Of a DNA stretch of 64,000 bases, positions 44,160 to 51,688 are shown piece by piece (positions within the stretch are counted from its first letter, which is position 1; each line of letters starts with the position of its first letter). Below the pieces are notes generated by a model, which saw only the letters and a list, made by a program, of their open reading frames with translations, searched no databases and was not told the DNA's origin. The translations under genes and the position numbers were made by a program. Origin of the DNA: Phaeovulum veldkampii DSM 11550 (GTDB lineage Bacteria; Pseudomonadota; Alphaproteobacteria; Rhodobacterales; Rhodobacteraceae). The stretch spans positions 79,057-143,056 of the forward strand of contig NZ_PZKF01000002.1 in assembly GCF_003034995.1 (NCBI RefSeq), given 5' to 3'.

Positions 44160-45611
44160 ATGAGCACAGTCATCAAGAATGGAACCATCGTCACCGCCGA
44201 TCTGACCTACAGGGCGGATGTGCTTGTGGAGGGGGGCAAGATCGCTGCCATCGGGCCGGGGCTGGCGGGCGATCAGGTGCTGGACGCCAGCGGCTGCTAT
44301 GTGATGCCGGGGGGGATTGATCCGCATACCCATCTGGAGATGCCCTTCATGGGCACCTATTCGGCCGATGACTTCGAAAGCGGCACCCGTGCGGCGCTGG
44401 CGGGGGGCACGACGATGGTGGTGGATTTCGCCCTGCCCAGCCCCGGTCAGGGGCTGCTTGATGCGCTGCGCATGTGGGACAACAAGGCAGGGCGCGCCAA
44501 TTGCGACTATTCGTTCCACATGGCTGTGACATGGTGGGGGGAACAGGTCTTTGACGAAATGCAGGCGGTGGTGGGGCGTGGCATCACCAGCTTCAAGCAT
44601 TTCATGGCCTACAAGGGCGCGCTGATGGTGAACGACGACGAGTTGTTTGCCAGCTTCCGCCGCTGCGCGGAACTGGGTGCGCTGCCGATGGTGCATGCCG
44701 AAAACGGTGATGTGGTGGCTGAAATGTGCGCGCGGCTGCTGGCCGAGGGCAACACCGGCCCCGAGGCCCACGCCTATTCGCGCCCGCCGCAGGTGGAGGG
44801 CGAGGCCACCAACCGCGCGATCATGATCGCCGACATGGCGGGGGTGCCGCTCTATGTCGTTCACACCAGTTGCGAGGACAGCCACGAAGCGATCCGTCGC
44901 GCGCGGATGCAGGGCAAGCGCGTCTGGGGCGAGCCCCTGATCCAGCACCTGACGCTGGATGAAAGCGAATATTTCCACCCCGACTGGGACCATGCCGCGC
45001 GCCGCGTGATGAGCCCGCCGTTCCGGTCAAAGGCGCATCAGGACAGTCTGTGGGCGGGGCTGGCCTCGGGCTCGCTGTCGGTGGTGGCGACCGATCACTG
45101 TGCCTTCACCACCGAGCAGAAGCGGTTCGGCAAGGGCGATTTCACCAGAATCCCCAATGGCACCGGGGGGCTTGAAGACCGGATGCCGATGCTTTGGACC
45201 CATGGGGTGACCACCGGCCGGATCACGATGAACGAGTTTGTCGCCGTCACCTCGACCAATATCGCCAAGATACTGAACATGTATCCGAAAAAGGGTGCAG
45301 TGCTGGTGGGGGCGGATGCTGATCTGGTCGTCTGGGACGCGGAGGCGACAAAAACGATTTCGGCTGCAAGCCAGCAATCGGCGATCGACTACAACGTGTT
45401 CGAGGGCAAGCAGGTGAAGGGCCTGCCGCGCTATACGCTGAGCCGCGGCATGGTTGCGGTTGCCGACGGGAAGGTGCAAACCCGCGAAGGGCACGGCCAG
45501 TTCGTGGCGCGTGAACCGGGGGCGGCGGTCAACAAGGCGCTGTCCGCGTGGAAAGACCTGACCGCGCCGCGGCCCGTGCCGCGTGGCGGTATTCCGGCAA
45601 GCGGGGTATGA
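44160..45611 (+). CDS. hydA: Dihydropyrimidinase (D-hydantoinase)
   Basis: 483 residues. Cyclic amidohydrolase with DPHTHLE (metal His56, His58), the lysine to be carboxylated in FMAYKGAL (Lys152), LPMVHAENGD, PLYVVHTSCED and the late ATDHCAF. It opens the ring of dihydrouracil or dihydrothymine in the cytosol. The ATG at 44160 has AGGAGGG nine bases upstream. Its stop overlaps the ABC ATPase start. Confidence 0.95.
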   Translation: MSTVIKNGTIVTADLTYRADVLVEGGKIAAIGPGLAGDQVLDASGCYVMPGGIDPHTHLEMPFMGTYSADDFESGTRAALAGGTTMVVDFALPSPGQGLLDALRMWDNKAGRANCDYSFHMAVTWWGEQVFDEMQAVVGRGITSFKHFMAYKGALMVNDDELFASFRRCAELGALPMVHAENGDVVAEMCARLLAEGNTGPEAHAYSRPPQVEGEATNRAIMIADMAGVPLYVVHTSCEDSHEAIRRARMQGKRVWGEPLIQHLTLDESEYFHPDWDHAARRVMSPPFRSKAHQDSLWAGLASGSLSVVATDHCAFTTEQKRFGKGDFTRIPNGTGGLEDRMPMLWTHGVTTGRITMNEFVAVTSTNIAKILNMYPKKGAVLVGADADLVVWDAEATKTISAASQQSAIDYNVFEGKQVKGLPRYTLSRGMVAVADGKVQTREGHGQFVAREPGAAVNKALSAWKDLTAPRPVPRGGIPASGV

Positions 45612-46408
45612 TGAAAGACCTGTCAAGCATGGCGGCGCCGGTGATCGAGGCGCAGGGCGTGGGGCTGACGTTTGAGACCAACGACGGCCCCGTTCACGCG
45701 CTGAAGGATGTGAACCTGACGATCGGCCGCGGCGATTTTGTCAGCTTTATCGGCCCCTCGGGCTGCGGCAAGACCACCTTCCTGCGCGCCATCGCGGCGC
45801 TGGAGCATCCGACCGAGGGCCGCCTGACCGTCAACGGCATGACGCCCGACAAGGCCCGGCAGGCCCGCGCCTATGGTTATGTGTTTCAGGCGGCGGGGCT
45901 GTATCCGTGGCGGACAATTGCGGGAAATGTGAAACTTCCGCTGGAAATCATGGGCTTTTCGCGGGCCGAGCAGGAGGAACGTGTTCAAAAAGTGCTCTCT
46001 CTGGTTGATCTGGAGGGGTTCGGGAAGAAGTTTCCGTGGCAGTTGTCGGGCGGGATGCAGCAGCGCGCGAGTATCGCGCGGGCCCTGGCCTTTGACGCCG
46101 ACATCCTGCTGATGGACGAACCCTTTGGCGCCCTGGACGAAATCGTCCGCGACCGGCTGAACGAGGAATTGCTGAAGCTGTGGGCGCGGACCGGCAAGAC
46201 CATCGGCTTTGTCACCCATTCGATCCCCGAGGCGGTCTATCTCTCGACCAGGATCGTGGTGATGTCGCCAAGACCGGGCCGGATTACCGATGTGATCGAA
46301 AGCACGCTGCCGCGCGAACGGCCGCTGGACATTCGCGATACGCCCGAATTCATCGCCATTGCGCATCGCGTCCGCGAGGGACTGCGCGCGGGGCACAGCT
46401 ATGACTAG
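45608..46408 (+). CDS. ABC transporter ATPase, nitrate/sulfonate/pyrimidine type
   Basis: 266 residues. Walker A GPSGCGKTTFL, signature QLSGGMQQRASIARAL, Walker B DILLMDEPFGALDE, switch His in FVTHSIPEA. Members of the TauB/SsuB group energise importers with a THI5/SsuA-type binding protein, which is also encoded here. Two adjacent ATGs overlap the dihydropyrimidinase stop; either could be used. Confidence 0.94.
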   Translation: MMKDLSSMAAPVIEAQGVGLTFETNDGPVHALKDVNLTIGRGDFVSFIGPSGCGKTTFLRAIAALEHPTEGRLTVNGMTPDKARQARAYGYVFQAAGLYPWRTIAGNVKLPLEIMGFSRAEQEERVQKVLSLVDLEGFGKKFPWQLSGGMQQRASIARALAFDADILLMDEPFGALDEIVRDRLNEELLKLWARTGKTIGFVTHSIPEAVYLSTRIVVMSPRPGRITDVIESTLPRERPLDIRDTPEFIAIAHRVREGLRAGHSYD

Positions 46409-46429
46409 GGCTGCGCGCCCGAGGGGGGC

Positions 46430-47296
46430 ATGATGCGGTCGGTTCTGCCCATTCTTACCGTTCTGGCCGCAATTCTTGTGGTCTGGTATGGCGCGGCGGT
46501 CTGGCTGAATTCGGCATGGGCCTATGATCAGGCCGCCCGCGAGGGGCGAGAGTTGACGCTGGTGGACGTGGTCAACGGCACGATGGCGCAAGAGCGCCCG
46601 GTGCTGCCCGTGCCGCATCAGGTCGCCAAAGGGCTGTGGGACGGCGTGGCGGGGCAAAAGATCACCTCGAAACGCAGCCTTGTCTGGCATGGCTGGGTCA
46701 CGCTGTCGGCCACGCTGCTGGGCTTTGCCATCGGCACCGGGCTGGGCATCGCACTGGCGGTGGGGATCGTGCACAACAAGGCGATGGACCTGTCGGTGAT
46801 GCCTTGGGCGATCGCCAGCCAGACCATTCCCATTCTTGCCATTGCGCCGATGGTGATCGTGGTGCTGGCCAGCCTGGGGGTGACGGGGCTTTTGCCCAAG
46901 GCGGTCATCTCGGCCTATCTGTCGTTCTTTCCGGTGCTGGTGGGCATGGTCAAGGGCCTGCGCGCGCCCGACGGGATGCAGCTTGACCTGCTGAAAACCT
47001 ATAATGCCAGCAGTGCCGCCACCTTCTGGAAGCTGCGGCTGCCGGCCTCGATGCCCTATCTGTTCGCCTCGCTGAAGGTGGGGATCGCGGCCAGTCTGGT
47101 GGGGGCGATCGTGGGCGAATTGCCGGCGGGCGCCACTGCGGGCCTTGGCGCGCGGCTGTTGTCGGGCAGCTATTATGGCCAGACGGTGCAGATATGGGCT
47201 GCGCTGTTTGCGGCGGCGACGCTGGCGGCGGTGCTGGTGATGGTTGTCGGCCTGATCGAGCGGGTGACGCTGAAACGTATGGGGATGGCGCGATGA
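46430..47296 (+). CDS. ABC transporter permease (TauC/SsuC type), subunit 1
   Basis: 288 residues. N-terminal helix, a periplasmic stretch of about 60 residues, then the BPD_transp_1 core with five helices. The EAA loop is TYNASSAATFWKLRLPASMPYL. Its stop overlaps the start of the second permease, giving a heterodimeric channel. Confidence 0.93.
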   Translation: MMRSVLPILTVLAAILVVWYGAAVWLNSAWAYDQAAREGRELTLVDVVNGTMAQERPVLPVPHQVAKGLWDGVAGQKITSKRSLVWHGWVTLSATLLGFAIGTGLGIALAVGIVHNKAMDLSVMPWAIASQTIPILAIAPMVIVVLASLGVTGLLPKAVISAYLSFFPVLVGMVKGLRAPDGMQLDLLKTYNASSAATFWKLRLPASMPYLFASLKVGIAASLVGAIVGELPAGATAGLGARLLSGSYYGQTVQIWAALFAAATLAAVLVMVVGLIERVTLKRMGMAR

Positions 47297-48141
47297 TCTG
47301 GGCCTTTGGCGCGGTTCTGTTCTGGTTGCTGGCAATGGCGCTGAACACCTGGCTGGCGGCGCGGCACGGGGCCAGTCGCGCGGTGCAACTGTTCATCCCG
47401 GCGCTGTTCGGCATCACACTTCTGGTGCTGTGGGAGGGGCTGGTGCGCGGCCTTGCCGTTTCGCCGGTGATCCTGCCCGCACCAAGCGTGATCGCGGCGC
47501 GCTTTGCAGGTGCGCTGCCGATCCTGTGGACCGATTTTGTCCAGACGATCCTGAAGGGGGCGCTGTCGGGCTATCTGATCGGCTGCGGCGCGGCGATTGT
47601 CACGGCCATTGTCATCGACCGCTCGCCGTTTCTGCAACGCGGGCTGTTGCCGGTGGGCAATTTCGTGGCCGCCCTGCCCATCGTCGGCATCGCGCCGATT
47701 CTGGTGATGTGGTTCGGCTTCGACTGGCACTCCAAGGCGGCGGTGGTGGTGGTGATGGTGTTCTTTCCGGTGCTGGTGAACATGGTCGCCGGGCTGAAGG
47801 CCACCGATGCGCTGCAACGCGACCAGATGGCGACATGGTCGGCCAGCTATGGGCAAGCGTTGGTCAAGCTGCGCCTGCCCGCCGCGATGCCGTTTCTGTT
47901 CAACGGGCTCAAGATCGCCACGACTCTGGCGCTGATCGGGGCGATTGTCGCGGAATTTTTCGGCAGCCCAACGCGCGGCATGGGGTTTCGCATCTCGACG
48001 GCGGTGGGGCAGCTTGATCTGCCGCTCGTCTGGGCCGAGATTGCTGTGGCAGCACTGGCCGGTTCGGCCTTTTACGGGGCTGTGGCACTTATCGAACGTG
48101 GGGTGACGTTCTGGCACCCCTCGCAACGAGGACGTTCATAA
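47293..48141 (+). CDS. ABC transporter permease (TauC/SsuC type), subunit 2
   Basis: 282 residues with six helices. The EAA loop is WSASYGQALVKLRLPAAMPF and an ILPAPSVIAARF segment is typical of the family. The ATG at 47293 lies in the ATGA overlap with subunit 1; the longer frame upstream is a shadow. Confidence 0.93.
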   Translation: MIWAFGAVLFWLLAMALNTWLAARHGASRAVQLFIPALFGITLLVLWEGLVRGLAVSPVILPAPSVIAARFAGALPILWTDFVQTILKGALSGYLIGCGAAIVTAIVIDRSPFLQRGLLPVGNFVAALPIVGIAPILVMWFGFDWHSKAAVVVVMVFFPVLVNMVAGLKATDALQRDQMATWSASYGQALVKLRLPAAMPFLFNGLKIATTLALIGAIVAEFFGSPTRGMGFRISTAVGQLDLPLVWAEIAVAALAGSAFYGAVALIERGVTFWHPSQRGRS

Positions 48142-48177
48142 CCGGGAAGCCCGGACCACACCAACGGAGGTATGACC

Positions 48178-49155
48178 ATGAAGAGACTGATCTCGACGGC
48201 GCTTGCGGGGATTTTCGCGGCGGGCGGGGCCTATGCAGCCGATGACGTGAAGCTGCAACTGAAATGGGTCACGCAGGCCCAGTTTGCGGGTTATTACGTC
48301 GCGCTGGAAAAGGGCTTCTACGAAGCGGAAGACCTGAACGTCACCATCCTGCCCGGCGGCCCCGATATTGCGCCCCCGCAGGTGATGGCGGGTGGCGGCG
48401 CCGATGTGATGGTGGACTGGCTGCCCTCGGCACTGGCCGCGCGCGAAAAGGGCCTGCCCATCGTCAACATCGCCCAGCCCTTCAAATCTTCGGGCATGAT
48501 GCTGACCTGCCTCAAGGAAACGGGTGTTTCCACACCCGCCGACTTAAAGGGCAAGACGCTGGGCGTGTGGTTCGGCGGCAACGAATACCCGTTCCTGAGC
48601 TGGATGAACACGCTGGGGCTCAAGACCGACGGCACCGATGTGACGGTGCTGAAACAGGGTTTCAACGTCGATCCGCTGCTGCAAAAGCAGGCCGCCTGCA
48701 TTTCCACCATGACCTATAACGAATACTGGCAGGTGATTGACGCTGGCATCAAGCCTGAGGAGCTGGTGACCTTCAAATACGAAGATCAGGGCGTCGCCAC
48801 GCTGGAAGACGGGCTTTATGTGCTGGAGGCCAACCTTGCCGACCCGGCCTTTGAGGACAAGATGGTCCGCTTTGTGCGCGCCAGCATGAAGGGCTGGAAA
48901 TACGCCGAGGCGAACCCCGACGAGGCTGCGATGATCGTGCTCGACAATGACGAGACCGGCGCGCAGACCGAAACCCATCAAAAGCGGATGATGGGCGAGG
49001 TGGCCAAGCTGACCGCAGGCTCGAACGGCACGCTTGACCCGGTCGATTTCGACCGCACGGTCAAGACGCTGATGGGCGGCGGGTCGGACCCGGTGATCTC
49101 GGCCGAGCCGGTGGGCGCCTGGACGCATCAGATCACCGACAAGGCGCTGAACTAA
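48178..49155 (+). CDS. ABC transporter substrate-binding protein, THI5/SsuA-like
   Basis: 325 residues. Signal peptide ending GGAYA-AD (about residue 20), then the NMT1/THI5-like fold: VKLQLKWVTQAQFAGYYVAL, LPGGPDIAPPQVMAGGGADV, GKTLGVWFGGNEYPFLSWMN. The start KLQLKWVTQAQFAGYYVA is that of HMP- or pyrimidine-like ligand binders. Inference: it captures a pyrimidine, dihydropyrimidine or ureide in the periplasm for the importer encoded upstream. The ATG at 48178 is spaced best from GGAGG; one at 48172 is possible. Confidence 0.92.
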   Translation: MKRLISTALAGIFAAGGAYAADDVKLQLKWVTQAQFAGYYVALEKGFYEAEDLNVTILPGGPDIAPPQVMAGGGADVMVDWLPSALAAREKGLPIVNIAQPFKSSGMMLTCLKETGVSTPADLKGKTLGVWFGGNEYPFLSWMNTLGLKTDGTDVTVLKQGFNVDPLLQKQAACISTMTYNEYWQVIDAGIKPEELVTFKYEDQGVATLEDGLYVLEANLADPAFEDKMVRFVRASMKGWKYAEANPDEAAMIVLDNDETGAQTETHQKRMMGEVAKLTAGSNGTLDPVDFDRTVKTLMGGGSDPVISAEPVGAWTHQITDKALN

Positions 49156-49183
49156 GCCCCAAGGTCGGATTTGTGAAAGCTGA

Positions 49184-49211
49184 CGGCGCGCGCCTTGCTT
49201 GGCGCGCGCCG
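49184..49211 (+). terminator. Intrinsic terminator of the pyrimidine operon
   Basis: A perfect 11-bp stem (CGGCGCGCGCC / GGCGCGCGCCG) with loop TTGCTT is followed by TTTCCGTT. It lies 28 bp after the binding-protein stop, closing the operon. Confidence 0.82.
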
Positions 49212-49306
49212 TTTCCGTTGCGTCATCGCGCACACAGATGTGGCGCGGCGGTTTGCGATCTGGCAGGCTGACCCTGACCTGTTACGGGTCAAGACAGGAG
49301 GTTTCC

Positions 49307-49489
49307 GTGATCGCATCTTCCAATACCCGCCGCATCTTTCTGCCGGGGCTTGCTGCGCTGGCCCTTCTGATGCTGGGCGCTTGCGCCCCCGCCGCGCCCG
49401 AACCGGGGGCCTGCGCGCCGGGCATGACCTGCGAACCGGGCGTGGTCGATCTGGGCCGCTGTTCTGACGTTGCAGCGGGAACCTGCTAG
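49307..49489 (+). CDS. Small lipoprotein, unknown function
   Basis: 60 residues from a GTG at 49307, which has AGGAGG five bases upstream. The hydrophobic LPGLAALALLMLGAC is a clean lipoprotein signal with lipobox LGAC. The short mature part is Ala/Pro-rich with four more Cys (GACAPGMTC, GRC, GTC), which could form two disulfides in the periplasm. Not recognised as any named family. Confidence 0.7.
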   Translation: MIASSNTRRIFLPGLAALALLMLGACAPAAPEPGACAPGMTCEPGVVDLGRCSDVAAGTC

Positions 49490-49512
49490 GCGGGGCTGCT
49501 GTCGGCTGCGTC

Positions 49513-49535
49513 GGCCCGCCCCTGTCGGGTGGGCC
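49513..49535 (+). terminator. Terminator-like hairpin after the small lipoprotein gene
   Basis: GGCCCGCCC / GGGTGGGCC, nine pairs with one G-U and a 5-nt loop, 23 bp after the stop. It is followed by TTCACC, so the U tract is weak. Confidence 0.45.
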
Positions 49536-49623
49536 TTCACCGGCCGCACAACAGGTTAAATGCGCCCAAAACTATTGTTGTGCCTTGGCTTTCCTGTAAA
49601 TTCCGGGTGGGAGGGCCGCCCCG

Positions 49624-50934
49624 ATGGTGCGCAGCGCGCTGACAGGAACACGGATACGCGAACGGCGCACCGCATTGGGGCTGCGGCAGGCAGAACTTGC
49701 GCGCGCGGTGGGCGTGTCGGCGGCCTATCTCAACCTGATCGAACACAACCGCCGCCGCGTGGGCGAGGCGCTGCTGGAGCGGCTCGCTGTGGCGCTGTCG
49801 GTCGAGCCGGTGGCGCTGTCAGAGGGGGCGGAAAGCACGCTGTTTGACAGCCTGCGCGAGGCTGCCGTGGGGGCCGCGCCCGGCGACCCGGTGCCGGAAA
49901 CCGACCGGATCGAGGAATTCGTCGGCCGGTTTCCCGGCTGGGCGGCCGCGCTGGCCGCCCGCCAGACCCGGATCGCCGCGCTGGAGCGCACGCTTGAGGC
50001 CTATTCCGAACGCATGGCGCAAGACCCGTTTCTGGCCACGACCCTGCACGAGGTTCTGTCGGCCATCACCTCGCTGCGCTCCACCGCGGCAATTCTGGCG
50101 GAAACCGAAGAGATGGAGCCGGAATGGCGCGCCCGGTTTCACCGCACCATCCACGAGGAAAGCCTGCGCCTGTCGGCCACCGCCGAGGCGCTGGTGGGCT
50201 ATCTCGATTCGCTTGACGGGGCCGAAACCGGCCTGTCCTCGCCGCAAGAGGAGGTGGAGGCCTGGCTGGCCGGGCAGGGCTGGCATCTGACTGCCCTCGA
50301 AGGAGCTACCGCGCCCGGTGCCGAGGCACTGATTGCGGGGGTGGCCGAACTGGCCTCGGGGCCGGCGCGGCAATTGGCGGCGGCGCATGTGGCGCGGGTG
50401 CGGGCCGAGGCGCGCGCGCTCCCGCTCGCGCCGCTGCGCCGCGCGCTGGCCGAAGACGGCCCCGATCCCGCGCGGCTGGCGGTGCGCTTTGGCCTGCCGC
50501 TGGCTACCCTGTTCCGCAGGCTGGCGCTGATGCCGCCCGATCCGAGCCTGCCGCCGGTGGGGTTGGTCGTCTGCGACGGGGCCGGGGGGTTCACCTTCCG
50601 CAAGCCGATGCCGGGCTTTGCGCTGCCACGCTATGGCGCGGCCTGCCCGCTGTGGCCGCTGTATGAGGCGTTGGCGCGACCGATGCAGCCGATCCGGGCG
50701 GTGGTGGAGCTGGCCGGGCGGCTGCCGCAGCGGTTTTTGACCTATGCGATCTGCATCCCGACCCAGCCGGGGGGGTTTGACGGGCCGCAGGTGCTTGAAT
50801 CGATGATGCTGATCCTGCCAGCCCCCGCCGTCTGCGGCGATGTCGAACGACCGGTGGGCGTGACCTGCCGTGTCTGCCCGCGGCGCGACTGTCTGGCCCG
50901 GCGCGAGCCGACGATTCTGACCGACGGGCTGTGA
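49624..50934 (+). CDS. XRE-family short-chain fatty-acid regulator (ScfR/RamB-like)
   Basis: 436 residues. An N-terminal XRE helix-turn-helix (LGLRQAELARAVGVSAAYLN, about residues 20-38) is followed by a long middle and the DUF2083-type C-terminal domain, ending with a cysteine cluster (VTCRVCPRRDCLARREPTIL). This architecture belongs to regulators of acetate, propionate or glyoxylate use. It reads toward the receiver/kinase genes 90 bp downstream, which may share a carbon-source signal (inference). Confidence 0.88.
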   Translation: MVRSALTGTRIRERRTALGLRQAELARAVGVSAAYLNLIEHNRRRVGEALLERLAVALSVEPVALSEGAESTLFDSLREAAVGAAPGDPVPETDRIEEFVGRFPGWAAALAARQTRIAALERTLEAYSERMAQDPFLATTLHEVLSAITSLRSTAAILAETEEMEPEWRARFHRTIHEESLRLSATAEALVGYLDSLDGAETGLSSPQEEVEAWLAGQGWHLTALEGATAPGAEALIAGVAELASGPARQLAAAHVARVRAEARALPLAPLRRALAEDGPDPARLAVRFGLPLATLFRRLALMPPDPSLPPVGLVVCDGAGGFTFRKPMPGFALPRYGAACPLWPLYEALARPMQPIRAVVELAGRLPQRFLTYAICIPTQPGGFDGPQVLESMMLILPAPAVCGDVERPVGVTCRVCPRRDCLARREPTILTDGL

Positions 50935-51023
50935 CGGGCCGGGCAGGCACGCAGGGGTTTTGACAATCGGCCCCGCGCTCGCAATAGTCGGACCGAGGGG
51001 ATCGGGCGAGGAGGCACGGTCGG

Positions 51024-51401
51024 ATGGGGAAAAAGCAGGTGCTTCTGGTCGAGGATGAGCCGAACATCGCCGAGGCGATCCGGTTCATTTTGTCGCGCGA
51101 TGGCTGGCAGGTCCGGCATCTGCCCGAAGGCGCCGCCGTTCTGGCCGCGCTGGCCGAAGACCGGCCCCATGTTCTGGTGCTGGACCTGATGCTGCCCGGT
51201 CGGTCGGGGCTGGAAATTCTGGCTGACCTGCGCGCCCGGCCCGAGTTTGCGGCGCTGCCTGTTCTGATGCTGACAGCGCGCGGGCAGGGGCGCGACCGTG
51301 ATGCCGCTGAACGCGCCGGTGCCTCGGCGTTTCTGGCCAAACCCTTTGCCAATGCCGATCTGCTGGCCTGTCTGCGGTCGCTGGCCGGGGCCGGGGCCTG
51401 A
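51024..51401 (+). CDS. Stand-alone response regulator receiver
   Basis: 125 residues, receiver only. Acidic pocket VEDEPN, phospho-acceptor Asp54 in LVLDLMLPGRSG, switch Thr in LMLTARG and Lys in FLAKPF. There is no output domain, so it must act by protein contact. Its stop overlaps the start of a small membrane protein gene, and the hybrid kinase follows at once, giving a likely cognate pair. Confidence 0.93.
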   Translation: MGKKQVLLVEDEPNIAEAIRFILSRDGWQVRHLPEGAAVLAALAEDRPHVLVLDLMLPGRSGLEILADLRARPEFAALPVLMLTARGQGRDRDAAERAGASAFLAKPFANADLLACLRSLAGAGA

Positions 51402-51685
51402 TGTCGCTTACGCCGCCCCCGCTGTTTCTGGCCCGGCGGTCCTATCGGCGCAGGCGGCTGATGGATGCCGCCCGGCTGTTGCCGCTGCTGGGGCTGGTGC
51501 TGTTTCTGCTGCCGGTGCTGTGGCGCCCCGCCGCCACGGCTGAGCCTGACACCGCGCGCGGCGGGCTGTATCTGTTCATTGTCTGGGCCGGGCTGATCCT
51601 GGCAGCCTATGGTCTGTCGCGTGGCCTTGGCCCGGCGCTCGCCGAGGAGGACAAGCCTGAGGGCGCCCCGGACGCGGAGGGCTAG
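51401..51685 (+). CDS. Small two-helix membrane protein of the SLC5-kinase operon
   Basis: 94 residues. Basic N-terminus, helix LLPLLGLVLFLLPVLW (about 26-41), short loop, second helix LYLFIVWAGLILAAYGLS (about 56-73) and an acidic C-tail. It overlaps the response regulator by 1 bp and ends 3 bp before the kinase. Similar small proteins accompany SLC5-type kinases and may aid assembly or Na+ coupling; no named function is assigned. Confidence 0.8.
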   Translation: MSLTPPPLFLARRSYRRRRLMDAARLLPLLGLVLFLLPVLWRPAATAEPDTARGGLYLFIVWAGLILAAYGLSRGLGPALAEEDKPEGAPDAEG

Positions 51686-51688
51686 GCG

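Noticed and set aside
42711..44993. Minus-strand open frame of 760 codons
   Set aside because: Antisense to the carbamoylase and dihydropyrimidinase genes, both unmistakable.
49209..49223. 15-base identity CCGTTTCCGTTGCGT with 63661-63675
   Set aside because: Both lie just after gene ends, but the match is short and only the first has a hairpin, so chance cannot be excluded.
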